From NCBI RefSeq assembly GCF_001662875.1, contig NZ_JPVZ01000005.1, positions 62,001 to 126,000 on the forward strand: a DNA stretch of 64,000 nucleotides, read 5' to 3'. A program made the translations under genes and the position numbers. The stretch comes from Thalassospira tepidiphila MCCC 1A03514 (GTDB lineage Bacteria; Pseudomonadota; Alphaproteobacteria; Rhodospirillales; Thalassospiraceae). The notes beneath the pieces were generated by a model. It was not told where the DNA came from and searched no databases. It saw nothing but the letters and a program-made list of their open reading frames with translations. Positions 36,896-46,978 of the stretch are shown piece by piece. The first letter of the stretch is position 1. Each line of letters opens with the position of its first letter.

Positions 36896-39548
36896 TCGGG
36901 GTGCAAGGGACGAGAAGAATTTCAAAAGCGCACTGATTACTGCGCTGTCGCTTGCAGACGGCATTCCAAACCGCGAAGAGGTCGAGCAGAAAGCAGCAGG
37001 ACTTGCCGCAGTTTTCGGCTATAAAGGAGACCTTTCCACTGTGGTAGAAGAGGCACTGATTGCCGTCGTCACACGGATGGGAGAAGGGGTTTCTCTGGTC
37101 GATGTCGAGGCAGAACATGACCAAGAATGGGTCCACAAACGAGCCGACCTGCCGACAACATATTCAGATGCCTATGAGGACTTTCTCAAATCAGAAGGTT
37201 GGCATCCCACAGTTGTTCAATCCCTGAGTGATGTCGGTACAAAAATACTTGGCCACCTTCAGGACCCGGAAAGCGAAGGAACCACTTGGAAACGCCGTGG
37301 ACTGGTCATCGGTCATGTCCAGTCCGGAAAAACTGCAAACTATATGGGACTAATCGCAAAAGCGCAGGATGCCGGTTACAAATTTATTGTTGTTATTGCG
37401 GGAATTCACAACAACCTCCGCAAACAAACTCAGGAGCGGATAGATGAGGCGATCATCGGTCGCTCCAGTGACCCGGAGAAAAGAGAGCCACTGGGCGTCG
37501 GCCTGTCACCAGGTTACCCTCATCCTGTCACTTTCACAACCATCTATGATGACTTCGGCAAAGCCACTAGCGCACGCGGAGGCTGGAAGCTGAATGATTT
37601 CAGCAGACCAATAGTCCTCGTTATCAAAAAGAATGTATCCACTCTAGATTCGCTCCACAAATGGTTGAAGGAGCTGAATGCGCGGGGCGACGGGCAAATC
37701 GCTGATGTGCCGATGCTTCTGATTGACGATGAAGCGGACAATGCGTCAATCAATACCAACAAGCCTGATCTCGATCCGACGCGAACCAACTCGATGATCC
37801 GACAGATTTTGGGGATGTTCGATAAGTCCTGCTATGTCGGCTACACAGCTACCCCATTTGCCAACATTTTTATCAATCACGATGCCTACGACGACAAGGC
37901 ACGTGAAGAACTTTTCCCGCGCGACTTTATCTACAGCCTTGATGCTCCGAACACATATTTCGGGCCGGACAAAGTGTTTCTCGATGAGCACTCCAGTGAG
38001 AGAATTCTGGAGCCCATTGACGACTGTGAGGACTACATCCCGTTCTCGCACAAGCGGGGCGACCAGATTGCGGAGCTGCCTCCCAGTCTCTATCGCGCTC
38101 TGCATCAGTTCATTGTTGCACGCGCCATCAGAAACATCAGAGGGCAGGTGGGAAAACACTGCTCCATGATGATCAATGTGTCTCGGTTCGTTCCAATTCA
38201 AAAAAGTATCAGAGACCACATCAGTGTCTATGAGAAGAAGCTACGGGAAGCGGTCAAAGCTAACTATGCGATGCCGGAGAAGACTGCACTAGGCAACGAA
38301 TATATGCGTGCACTGAAGAGTGCTTTTGATGCTGATTACGACAATTGCGACTGCACGTGGAGCGAAGTGCAGAAGGCTCTCTGGAGTGTCTTCGAGAATC
38401 TCAGAACATATGTCGTTAACAGCAAATCAGACGATGTACTCGACTATAAGAAGTTCGAGCGTGAAGGTAAGGGGCTTACCGCAATTGCGATAGGAGGCCT
38501 CAGCCTCTCTCGTGGCCTCACGGTCGAAGGCCTCACCATCAGCTACATGTATCGAAACACGAAAATGTACGACACACTGATGCAGATGGGGCGCTGGTTC
38601 GGCTATCGCCCCGGCTATGAGGATCTGTGCCGTGTCCATCTCTCGCGGGATTCTATCGATTGGTATTCGTACATAGCAGAAGCTGCCGATGAACTTCGCC
38701 AGCAGATCAGGCGCATGCGTCAAGACGGCCTCAGCCCCCGCCAGTTCGGACTATATGTGAAGGCTCATCCTGATAGCCTCCTTATCACAGCCATGAACAA
38801 GATGCGTAGTGGTGAAAAAAGAACTGTAAATCAGAGCTTCAGCGGAAAACTGGTCGAGAGTTACGTATTGCCCCGCGACATGGACATAAATGCGGCCAAC
38901 GAACAGGTAATTGCTAGTTTCTGGCGAAATGGGTTCGGCAGCTCAACTGAGCCCACAGGGAAGGGTTGGATTATTCGTGACGTGCCTGTTGGAACCATTG
39001 AAGACTTTCTGAACAGATTCAGAACCTTCGAAGCGTTCACCGAAAGGAAATCAGCGGCAATCAACTATCTTCGTGCCATTTCTGAAGTGCATCCGGTAGG
39101 CGATGTTCTCCTCATTTCGATCCGTGCAAATGGAGAGGATGAGGCGGAATACCTATTAGGGTCTCAGGACAGATCGAGCGCAAGGCCCGACAAGCATTTC
39201 CCTTCAGCCTGGCGATTGAGCAAGGACCGTGTGGCCAGCCGTGGTGATGAAAAGTTGGGTCTATCTGAGGACCAGCGCGCATTGGCAGTCGGCTTGGCAG
39301 AAGATGAGGGAAAGCAGCCTTCGGACTCTCACTACCGCGAAGTGCGCAATCGTCCGCTACTGATGGTTCATGTTTTGGGACCGATGGGTAAGGACAGCCA
39401 AGACACACGAGTTCCAGCATTTGGCATCAGCTTTCCTGGTGGTCACTACGGGATGGAAGTGCCAGTTGTAGTCAACAAGGTTTGGTTGGAGCTGATGGAA
39501 GGCGGCTTCGCAGATGATCCGGATCAGGAGGAAGACTATGACGAATAG
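36888..39548 (+). CDS. Z1 domain-containing superfamily 2 ATPase
   Basis: An 886-residue protein with an SF2 helicase-like core and Z1 domain (PF10593). Walker A is GHVQSGKTANYMG (about 142-154), the DEAD-like box LLIDDEADNAS, motif III YTATPFANIFIN, and the motif VI-like region QMGRWFGYRPGYEDLCR. The ATG at 36888 is preferred to a TTG 15 bp upstream because ggag lies before it. In MORC-type restriction operons this is the putative translocase. Its last codons overlap the next gene by 11 bp. Confidence 0.9.
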   Translation: MNDRGARDEKNFKSALITALSLADGIPNREEVEQKAAGLAAVFGYKGDLSTVVEEALIAVVTRMGEGVSLVDVEAEHDQEWVHKRADLPTTYSDAYEDFLKSEGWHPTVVQSLSDVGTKILGHLQDPESEGTTWKRRGLVIGHVQSGKTANYMGLIAKAQDAGYKFIVVIAGIHNNLRKQTQERIDEAIIGRSSDPEKREPLGVGLSPGYPHPVTFTTIYDDFGKATSARGGWKLNDFSRPIVLVIKKNVSTLDSLHKWLKELNARGDGQIADVPMLLIDDEADNASINTNKPDLDPTRTNSMIRQILGMFDKSCYVGYTATPFANIFINHDAYDDKAREELFPRDFIYSLDAPNTYFGPDKVFLDEHSSERILEPIDDCEDYIPFSHKRGDQIAELPPSLYRALHQFIVARAIRNIRGQVGKHCSMMINVSRFVPIQKSIRDHISVYEKKLREAVKANYAMPEKTALGNEYMRALKSAFDADYDNCDCTWSEVQKALWSVFENLRTYVVNSKSDDVLDYKKFEREGKGLTAIAIGGLSLSRGLTVEGLTISYMYRNTKMYDTLMQMGRWFGYRPGYEDLCRVHLSRDSIDWYSYIAEAADELRQQIRRMRQDGLSPRQFGLYVKAHPDSLLITAMNKMRSGEKRTVNQSFSGKLVESYVLPRDMDINAANEQVIASFWRNGFGSSTEPTGKGWIIRDVPVGTIEDFLNRFRTFEAFTERKSAAINYLRAISEVHPVGDVLLISIRANGEDEAEYLLGSQDRSSARPDKHFPSAWRLSKDRVASRGDEKLGLSEDQRALAVGLAEDEGKQPSDSHYREVRNRPLLMVHVLGPMGKDSQDTRVPAFGISFPGGHYGMEVPVVVNKVWLELMEGGFADDPDQEEDYDE

Positions 39549-40500
39549 GGCTCTACCTTGGGACCTGATCGACAAGCCTAAAAGTGACCTCAACGTACTG
39601 TTGATTGCAGCGGGCCGACAGGTGCCTGTTTACTGGGCAAGGGATGCAGCCGGCCGATGCCTCTATCTGGTCGAACTGCATGGCGATCACAGTGAGCAAT
39701 TTAGAACAAACAAAACTTCGGTCAGAGGTATCGATATCTCTCTCCGCCAAGCGAAGCCATCATTACAGCAATTGGTGCTGGCCGTAGATCGTCAAGTGGA
39801 CCTCGATCTGTTTTACGGACTTTGTTCCACGCTCACTGGAAACCTTGAGCCGGTCGAAGACCCTGCCGTAGCTCTTGCGGTCGCCTTGCAACACATCAAA
39901 CGATGGAAGCTCTTTCTTGCAGGACGTGTAGCAGGCATTCTTACCCAGGAAGAACTCAGAGGTCTGTACGCTGAACTGACAATTCTGCGCCACGTCATAT
40001 ATGCACGAGGCGAAATCGACGGGGTTAGTTCCTGGTGCGGACCGGATCGAACGCAGCAGGATTTTGTGTTCGATGATACCGCCGTCGAAGTAAAGGCAAT
40101 CAGTGGACAGGAGCGCAATTCCGTACGCATATCGTCAGAAGATCAGCTGGACTCCTTGACGGGCAGGCTTTTCCTAACGGTGGTCAGATTGGCGACCAGT
40201 CCTGACAACGGGACAAGTCTCAACGAACTAGTGGCGTCAATCGAACATGCATTTTCGGAGCCGGACGCGGCAGATGGGTTCGTCGGCAAACTGGCTAGCT
40301 ACGGATACGTACCGATGAATGAATACGACTCACCAACGTTCAATGTACTGGAGACAAGGTTTTTTGGGGTGGAGGAAGACTTCCCCAAACTAATTCGTTC
40401 TGCGCTGCCACAAGGAATCGCACGCGTATCTTACGACCTTGAAATAGAATCGCTTATTCCTTTTGAGTGCGACAGCTCCGGCATTTTCAGGGGGGCATAG
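39538..40500 (+). CDS. PD-(D/E)XK motif protein (DUF4420-like)
   Basis: A 320-residue protein consistent with the DUF4420 family of PD-(D/E)XK nuclease-like proteins. The candidate active site is QQDFVFDDTAVEVKAIS (about residues 182-198), with an upstream acidic helix, ELRGLYAELTILRH. The ATG at 39538 follows ggagga and overlaps the Z1 gene. It is a likely DNA-cleaving subunit of the system. A candidate TTG start of the AIPR gene lies 2 bp after its stop. The nuclease assignment is by motif and context. Confidence 0.82.
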   Translation: MTNRALPWDLIDKPKSDLNVLLIAAGRQVPVYWARDAAGRCLYLVELHGDHSEQFRTNKTSVRGIDISLRQAKPSLQQLVLAVDRQVDLDLFYGLCSTLTGNLEPVEDPAVALAVALQHIKRWKLFLAGRVAGILTQEELRGLYAELTILRHVIYARGEIDGVSSWCGPDRTQQDFVFDDTAVEVKAISGQERNSVRISSEDQLDSLTGRLFLTVVRLATSPDNGTSLNELVASIEHAFSEPDAADGFVGKLASYGYVPMNEYDSPTFNVLETRFFGVEEDFPKLIRSALPQGIARVSYDLEIESLIPFECDSSGIFRGA

Positions 40501-40501
40501 G

Positions 40502-42583
40502 TTGGAACAGAGTACTGAGGCATTCTTCAACGAATTCAGGCAGGAAATGCTGGCAGGTGCGGAAGCCAACAGCAGTTTCCAACTTGCCTCTTTTATGGAG
40601 ACCATAGCCAACGAGCTGATTGAAACCGGCTTTGTGGAAGGGTTTGAGTTCTGTCACTACCGCGCGCAGCGAGGTATGCGAGTGGATGGCTACTGGTTTG
40701 ACGACGAGGGTGGTCTAGACCTTTTTATAGCCGATTTCGAAAGTCGCACCGTACTCGGCTCGCTCACTAGAACTGAAATTGACGCAGCATTCCGCAGAGT
40801 ATTTACTTTTTTTCAGAACGCGGTCGAGAAAGAACTCTACACGGAGCTGGAGGTAACGGCTCCAGAATATGGTCTGGCACGCCAACTTTTGGATAGGTTT
40901 GGGTTTATCCGGCGCATAAATTTTGTCCTGCTCTCTGAGCGCGCACTCAGTGACCGTGTGCAAAGCTTGGACGATGATACCGTGTGCGGTATATCCGCCA
41001 GCTACCACATCTGGGATATGTCGAGACTGAACCGTCAGCGCAATGCGCGTGGTGCAAAAGAAGCGCTCGATCTTGACTTAATTGAAATGTTTGGGCGCGG
41101 AATATCCTGCCTGCCCGCCAATCTTAGTTCTGATTCGTACAGTTCATACCTGATAGTGATGCCCGGCGAAGTGCTTGCCGATCTCTATGGGCGCTTTGGC
41201 GCACGACTGCTGGAACAGAATGTCAGAAGTTTTCTTCAGGCGCGAGGCAAGGTAAACCAAGGAATCCGTTCCACTATCATGAACGAACCCTCGATGTTCT
41301 TTGCCTACAACAACGGAATTACCGCAACCGCGCAGACAATCAAAACGCAGCAGACTAACGATGGTCTCGAAATTGTAAGGATCAATGACCTTCAGATTGT
41401 AAATGGCGGCCAGACCACGGCTTCGCTTTTCCACACTCGTCGTAGGGATAAGGCCAGCCTCGAAAACATATTCGTTCAGATGAAGCTCTCCGTCATTGAT
41501 GCAGAAGAGGCTGAACTGGTGGTGCCTCGCATATCCGAATATGCCAACACCCAAAACCGTGTTAATGCGGCTGACTTCTTCTCAAATCATCCATTCCATA
41601 TCCGTATGCAGGATTTCTCGCGCAGAATTCTGGCTCCTGCAGCGCAGGGGGCGCAGCGTGAAACCCGCTGGTTCTACGAACGTGCGCGAGGACAGTATGC
41701 TGATGCGCAATCGAAACTCACGCCCGGCGAACAGCGGCAGTTCAAGGCCATGCATCCAAAAGCGCAAATGTTCACTAAAACGGACCTGGCAAAATTTGAG
41801 AATGTCTGGGATGAGCATCCTCGATGGGTAAACCTTGGTGCACAAAAGAACTTCGCCAAATACGCATCGCGTATAGGCAAAGAATGGACATCCGGTTCCG
41901 ACAAGTTCAATGAATTCTATTTCAAACGTGCAATTGCTAGAGCCATCATATTCAGGGCCACGGAAAGGCTGGTGTCTAATCAGTCTTGGTACAATGGTGG
42001 CTATCGGGCGAATATTGTTGCGTATTCAATTGCTGCGATCAATGAGCTGGTGAAGAAGCATGAGATGGCTATCAATTTTATGCAGGTCTGGAATGAACAG
42101 GCCGTGCCCGAAGTTTTGCTTAATGCCTTAGGAAAAGCATCTTCCTTTGTTAACCATGACTTGGTGCAACCACCTCAAGGAATTTCCAATATTTCTGAAT
42201 GGGCAAAGCGCGAGAACTGCTGGACTAGGATTATCGGTCAGCTCGCCGACCTTGAAGACCAGATACCTCAAGACTTTTTTGATGCCCTTGTCCAAGTATC
42301 AGAACAGAAAGAGGAGCAGAAATCGGCCAGAAGAACGCAGAAGATCGACAACGGCATTAACGATCAAAAGCGGGTCTTCGATATAGGCGCGGAGACGTGG
42401 GGACTAATCTTAAAGGAGGGTGCGCCGAAAAAACTGTTCTCGCCAAAAGAGATCGCTGTATTGCAGGTCGCGGCTCAAATTCCTGTAAGGATACCTTCCG
42501 AGAAACAATGCGCTATACTCATAGTATGTCTGGAAAAAGCTCAACTTGAGGGAATTGTTCAAAATGAGACGCGTCAGGCCTGA
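40502..42583 (+). CDS. AIPR protein (abortive infection phage resistance family)
   Basis: A 693-residue protein of the AIPR family (PF10592), whose founders are abortive-infection proteins. The characteristic stretch NEPSMFFAYNNGITAT, followed by LQIVNGGQTTAS, lies near residues 260-310. The TTG at 40502 is preceded by a ggggggcat ribosome-binding tract; the open frame begins 39 bp earlier. It ends the six-gene defence operon. AIPR proteins recur with MORC and Z1 proteins; their biochemical action is not well defined. Confidence 0.9.
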   Translation: MEQSTEAFFNEFRQEMLAGAEANSSFQLASFMETIANELIETGFVEGFEFCHYRAQRGMRVDGYWFDDEGGLDLFIADFESRTVLGSLTRTEIDAAFRRVFTFFQNAVEKELYTELEVTAPEYGLARQLLDRFGFIRRINFVLLSERALSDRVQSLDDDTVCGISASYHIWDMSRLNRQRNARGAKEALDLDLIEMFGRGISCLPANLSSDSYSSYLIVMPGEVLADLYGRFGARLLEQNVRSFLQARGKVNQGIRSTIMNEPSMFFAYNNGITATAQTIKTQQTNDGLEIVRINDLQIVNGGQTTASLFHTRRRDKASLENIFVQMKLSVIDAEEAELVVPRISEYANTQNRVNAADFFSNHPFHIRMQDFSRRILAPAAQGAQRETRWFYERARGQYADAQSKLTPGEQRQFKAMHPKAQMFTKTDLAKFENVWDEHPRWVNLGAQKNFAKYASRIGKEWTSGSDKFNEFYFKRAIARAIIFRATERLVSNQSWYNGGYRANIVAYSIAAINELVKKHEMAINFMQVWNEQAVPEVLLNALGKASSFVNHDLVQPPQGISNISEWAKRENCWTRIIGQLADLEDQIPQDFFDALVQVSEQKEEQKSARRTQKIDNGINDQKRVFDIGAETWGLILKEGAPKKLFSPKEIAVLQVAAQIPVRIPSEKQCAILIVCLEKAQLEGIVQNETRQA

Positions 42584-42699
42584 CCATACTTACAATGGTT
42601 AGCTTCTATGCTGATTTTTTGAAAAGACGTTGTACTCCTGCGGTACATTGATATCGATCCATTGCAGCGGGATTGGGATCTATCGTTATTGGTTCTAAA

Positions 42700-43194
42700 T
42701 CACTGTGGCTTGCCGGGATTGGTCGATATGGGCACGACCGAGGAGGGGAAAGCACCAATGTCTGACAATTGTTTCTGAATACCTTGGTGTTTCTCGTAGA
42801 ACTTTAGCCAAGCCCTCATTCCCCCCACTTCTCCTACAGCGTGGATCATAGATCTGTGGGATGAGAGCAAGAGGTCTACAGTTTGTTCTAATTCACGAAT
42901 TCTTTTTTCTTTTTGCTCAAGCTTAGCCAGTAACTTGGGTTTTGAATGCTTATCGGCTTGTTCTTGTATTTTACGCAAATCTGATTGTCGTTGGATCCAC
43001 ACTGCCAGCTGCGCGCTTCGCCATTCATCTCTTGTAATTGATGTCGTTGCAGAGAAACCAATGACTGACCGGGTGACAGAGCGGGCCGTTATCGTTTCAT
43101 TTGCCCGAAACATCCTGTCTAGCACACTAAGGAACTCCCGGTCCCTCTGTTCTGCGACGCACGTTCGTCTCTCTGGAAATTTTACGGTTTCCAT
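42700..43194 (-). CDS. Small coiled-coil accessory protein of the recombinase module (TnpC/GmtX-like position)
   Basis: A 164-residue basic protein. A helix-turn-helix-like N-terminal half (ETITARSVTRSVIGFSATTS) is followed by a coiled coil (about residues 75-115, KLEQKEKRIRELEQ). It is the last gene of the recombinase cluster, and its ATG at 43194 overlaps the region after the preceding stop by coupling. Tn554-type elements encode a small TnpC after the recombinases, and gamma-mobile-trio elements encode GmtX; this gene holds the same position. Its homology to either is unproven. Confidence 0.65.
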   Translation of the reverse strand: METVKFPERRTCVAEQRDREFLSVLDRMFRANETITARSVTRSVIGFSATTSITRDEWRSAQLAVWIQRQSDLRKIQEQADKHSKPKLLAKLEQKEKRIRELEQTVDLLLSSHRSMIHAVGEVGGMRAWLKFYEKHQGIQKQLSDIGAFPSSVVPISTNPGKPQ

Positions 43195-43196
43195 TA

Positions 43197-45413
43197 TTAA
43201 ACCCACTTTCCAGTGTCAAATGGTTCCGATAAGTCAGAGCCTTCTTCGAACACTTTCTCACCATTGCCTGTTGCTAAGATTTTATCAATCCCTTCAATCA
43301 TTTGCTTCGCATGTTTCAATTGGTTTTGAACACCCACACCGTTGGGTCGGTCAGAAACTTCTTTAATTGCTGCTTGCATATTTAATTTGGTCCGCTCCAA
43401 GTTTTCTCGATGTTTAGTGTTATCTGTTGCAACCAAGTGACTGCAACCGTTGAAACACTGTAAATGATTAGGGCAGGGGTCGACCGTGAAACTGTTAACA
43501 CAATAACCATAAGGCGTTGCATGAAAGCCATCTGCCTCCACACTAAGAAAATCGAAAGCTGATTTGTCTCCCTGTTCTTTCTGGATTTTCCTAAATGTTC
43601 CTATGATTGGCCCAGAGACCTTGCCCGACTGGATCATCGCCAAGACCGTTTTGGACCGCTCAGGAAGCTCTTGTGCCTCTGGTGGGAGATCAATCGCAGA
43701 AAGCTCTTCAGCTAACGTTCGATGGTCATATTCATAGCTTTGGGCAACACTTTTGCGATTGAAGCGCTTGCTAATGATTGCGTCGGATATTCCAAGCCTG
43801 AACAACTCAGTATTTTGAAGATGACGAAGGGAATGGCTTTTCAGGCCTAGCTTACGATCTCTTTCTGTTGCACCGTAACGGGCGAAAATGCCATTTTTAC
43901 CGGGTGCAAGATGAATAGTAAGATCGTCCGACGTAACTCTTCCTACCGAAAAGTAGCGATTTATATCACAAATGCCGTTATTCCGTGTTTCCACCAAAGC
44001 GCGCTTCGGACATAAGAACAAAAATTCGTAGGCTTCTATAAAATGCCCGTTTGCAAGACGATAAGGCTCAGTATCTGAGAGTTTTGTCGGAATATTCTGC
44101 TTCACCAGCCTCTCCACTTGCATAACCAAAGCAGTATCTTTTGGTTTTATCTTTGGCCACCCATCCTTTGCCTTCCTTATCCAATAAAGGTAAATAGAAT
44201 TATTGTATGCGTCTTTCGAGCGATTTTGTTGGTATTCAATTTTTTTTAAAATTTTCGAATTTCGTGTTGTTTTAAAACTTTGAATAAGGTTTTCGGGTAC
44301 TGGTGACACCCGAATACGAGGGTTGCCGGTGAGCCTCGTGTATAAGTCGGATGCTGGGACCATCGAACTCGCATCTAATTCTGGAAAGATACGATTTGTT
44401 TCGATTTGCTTCCGCAGCCTCTGGCGAAGGGGTTCTGTAACAGAAAGGACCTCATTGAGCGTCTCTTCTAATAGTTCCTCAAACATTTCCGGAACGTGTT
44501 GAACAGCCTCAGAAGTCCAACCGCCGCCTGATCGGTCGGCTTGTTTTTCAGCAAAGTGCCGTAACAGTAATGACCGAGAAACCCCTCCACTCCGACCAGC
44601 ATTTCTCCCATCGAAGTCGGTATATTCGGCGGACCTCTTCCAGTCAGCGGGAATTGTGCAAACCTCGCCAATTCTCAGACCACAAAGGAGCAAAACTTTT
44701 ATTTGAGAAAACCTAATGAAATCTGAGAAGGTGAGCGGTTCCTCAGTGAAAACTATTCGAACGAGCTCCCACAAAGCTCTACTTTCCGGGAGCTTCCATC
44801 CCTGGTCTCGGTCCGTTATTCTTTTTCTTTGTATCCGGTCATCCAACCGGCGGCTGTCCGCCGAGGTCATTAAGAAATGGTAGAATGGTCCATTATCGCA
44901 CAGGTGTCGTGCATCCAGTAACACCCTTGTAATGCCTTTAATGAGATCCGGTAGTTTCCCAGATTTTTGCACTGCCGTTGCGATATAACAAGCATACCTT
45001 ATATCCTCTAGCGACAATTCCCACGGAGATACACCCGAGCGAAGTAGGGTACATGTCCCTAAAACGCGCAATGAACGCGCTACTTGCCCGCAAACATAGC
45101 TAGGTGTACTTCCTAAGACCAGAAGGTGATGAACCACTGTGGCTTTAATCAAGTTTTGCCACTCATCGCTTAAGGAACACTTTGGGATATCCCGACCTTC
45201 TTCCTTGCAAATGACGCGCAGTACCTTGGTGTCATAGCCCAGATCACGAAGCCAGTGAGTAGGAGGAGGAGAACCACCTGCTATATAAGTTAGGTTCCAA
45301 GCGTCTTCTTTTCCAATCAAACCACTATCAGATATTCTAGGCAGCCAGTTGACACCGTTTTGTTGAGCTATAGTCAGGCTACGCTCTATAAACTTTGAAT
45401 AGAAACTATTCAT
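43197..45413 (-). CDS. Large tyrosine recombinase (third of three)
   Basis: A 738-residue recombinase or integrase. The catalytic arginine is probably in LLLCGLRIGEVCTIP (about 240-254). The box II motif is LKSHSLRHLQNTELF (about 533-547), with a tyrosine in YEYDHRTLAEE. After the catalytic region comes a cysteine-rich segment, CPNHLQCFNGCSHL, that may bind zinc, and a helical tail. Its ATG overlaps the stop of the 509-residue recombinase gene (TAATG). The size and the Cys cluster resemble TnpB-type or GmtZ-type proteins, but this is by recollection only. Confidence 0.8.
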   Translation of the reverse strand: MNSFYSKFIERSLTIAQQNGVNWLPRISDSGLIGKEDAWNLTYIAGGSPPPTHWLRDLGYDTKVLRVICKEEGRDIPKCSLSDEWQNLIKATVVHHLLVLGSTPSYVCGQVARSLRVLGTCTLLRSGVSPWELSLEDIRYACYIATAVQKSGKLPDLIKGITRVLLDARHLCDNGPFYHFLMTSADSRRLDDRIQRKRITDRDQGWKLPESRALWELVRIVFTEEPLTFSDFIRFSQIKVLLLCGLRIGEVCTIPADWKRSAEYTDFDGRNAGRSGGVSRSLLLRHFAEKQADRSGGGWTSEAVQHVPEMFEELLEETLNEVLSVTEPLRQRLRKQIETNRIFPELDASSMVPASDLYTRLTGNPRIRVSPVPENLIQSFKTTRNSKILKKIEYQQNRSKDAYNNSIYLYWIRKAKDGWPKIKPKDTALVMQVERLVKQNIPTKLSDTEPYRLANGHFIEAYEFLFLCPKRALVETRNNGICDINRYFSVGRVTSDDLTIHLAPGKNGIFARYGATERDRKLGLKSHSLRHLQNTELFRLGISDAIISKRFNRKSVAQSYEYDHRTLAEELSAIDLPPEAQELPERSKTVLAMIQSGKVSGPIIGTFRKIQKEQGDKSAFDFLSVEADGFHATPYGYCVNSFTVDPCPNHLQCFNGCSHLVATDNTKHRENLERTKLNMQAAIKEVSDRPNGVGVQNQLKHAKQMIEGIDKILATGNGEKVFEEGSDLSEPFDTGKWV

Positions 45414-46942
45414 TAGTCTCCACCACCTTCCTTCAACAACCCGTTAACTGTACGCTTTATTGCTTCCAAAGTTGCTCTCAGCTGCACGAAAGCAGAAGAT
45501 TGACTGTTGTCACCTTGAGATTGATCGAAGAAGAACCGTACCACCTTTCTTAAATCTTCCAGTACGCTTGTATGGACTGAAGAGTCACTAATGGGCAGGA
45601 ATTTCGGACAGGTATAGCAAGACAGGGCAGGATGCTTCGCACACAATGATTGGCCAATCCCACAAGCTCCAATGCCAGAGATTGGAATTCCATGAGGCAC
45701 ACCGCCAATCTGGTAATCTGGCTCCATCTCAATCAGCTGTTCTTTATCAATGCTCTTGGTTTTACCGATATCAGCTAACGCACTATAGATCGGCGATATA
45801 GCGAGTGCTTGATTGAGTTTTGCAGCCTGCGTAAGTGATGCCTCAAAATAACTCAAAGATGTTTTGGTATGGGAGTGGCCCAAAAACTCTGCTACTTCTT
45901 CAGAACTTGCCCCAGCATCGACAATACGTTGGGCAGCTGTATGCCTCAGTGAGGTTGCACTCCGTCGCTTCCCGGTAACAAACATCGTTGTATCTGCGAT
46001 TGAGGCAATGATTAGTGAACGATCAACGGGGAATAGCTTTGATTCTTCGGCCTTGTTTGATTGCTTCCACACTTTTGCCTTCGTCCGGCGCTTCAGGTAC
46101 TCAGCAAAGATTGGCACCCACTCGCGCTTGATCTTCCGTTTAAATTCTCGCTGATCTGTGAGGTTACGTTTTTTTGCTTGGTACGCTGTAAAATACGCTA
46201 ATTGATTCCCTTCAGCATCGTTGAGCAAGGTAAAATCTCTCAGGTTCATCCTTGTTATCTGAATTGCCCTAAGACCATGCTGGTAAGCTAATGATAACAA
46301 ACACACTTTGAGTAATTCTTCATCACTCAATTCAAGGCAGTTTTGGACTGCGTTATCAAGGAACTGTATAATTTGTTGTTCTTCCGAGACAGGAAGAACA
46401 GAAGAACCAGTCACAACCCCACGGTAGCCCTTTTGATACTTAAAAGGTAGGGAGCGCACGAAGTCTTTATACTCTGCTTCAAAAGGCCCAAGTGAGAAGT
46501 CGCAAAGAAAATTTAGGAAGGATTTGACATAGACTGCGTTGCTCAGATCAGTTCGCCAGTTAACATCCCACTCGTCAATCCAACTATGCGTCGGCTGCAC
46601 TAAAGCATCTAAAAACCAATTCTCTGAATGCAGCGATCTAATTCGAAGTAATGCATAATAAGTGTCGTGAACGCTAAACGGCGATCTTTCACGCAGCAAC
46701 GATGCTACGAAATGCTTCCAAAGCAGCTTTACATCCGCATCCGATACAACGGAAAAGTCCAAATCTTTACTGACTGTGTCGTACCTTAGTACCCAATGAT
46801 CATTTGCTAGCGGACGTTGTATCTGCCTCCATCCATCAATATACGGGTCAACGTACCGGACGCTTGGCAAAAGCGTTGGAAGATTTCGTATTTCGGACCT
46901 AGCGACAGAGTAGTGCTCTGGATCAGTATCTCGAATCTCCAA
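45413..46942 (-). CDS. Tyrosine recombinase (second of three)
   Basis: A 509-residue recombinase. Catalytic residues appear in LAYQHGLRAIQITRM (Arg), ATSLRHTAAQRIV (HxxR type), FLGHSHTKTSLSYFE (His and Tyr). A C-terminal cysteine cluster (GACGIGQSLC and CYTCPKF) precedes a helical tail. The start is a TTG at 46942 with ggag upstream. It is in the same frame as the preceding recombinase, separated by one TAG and 12 codons. Confidence 0.88.
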   Translation of the reverse strand: MEIRDTDPEHYSVARSEIRNLPTLLPSVRYVDPYIDGWRQIQRPLANDHWVLRYDTVSKDLDFSVVSDADVKLLWKHFVASLLRERSPFSVHDTYYALLRIRSLHSENWFLDALVQPTHSWIDEWDVNWRTDLSNAVYVKSFLNFLCDFSLGPFEAEYKDFVRSLPFKYQKGYRGVVTGSSVLPVSEEQQIIQFLDNAVQNCLELSDEELLKVCLLSLAYQHGLRAIQITRMNLRDFTLLNDAEGNQLAYFTAYQAKKRNLTDQREFKRKIKREWVPIFAEYLKRRTKAKVWKQSNKAEESKLFPVDRSLIIASIADTTMFVTGKRRSATSLRHTAAQRIVDAGASSEEVAEFLGHSHTKTSLSYFEASLTQAAKLNQALAISPIYSALADIGKTKSIDKEQLIEMEPDYQIGGVPHGIPISGIGACGIGQSLCAKHPALSCYTCPKFLPISDSSVHTSVLEDLRKVVRFFFDQSQGDNSQSSAFVQLRATLEAIKRTVNGLLKEGGGD

Positions 46943-46978
46943 TACTTTGCTCCGTGGATCTGTTTGGAAAGTGTGTAA

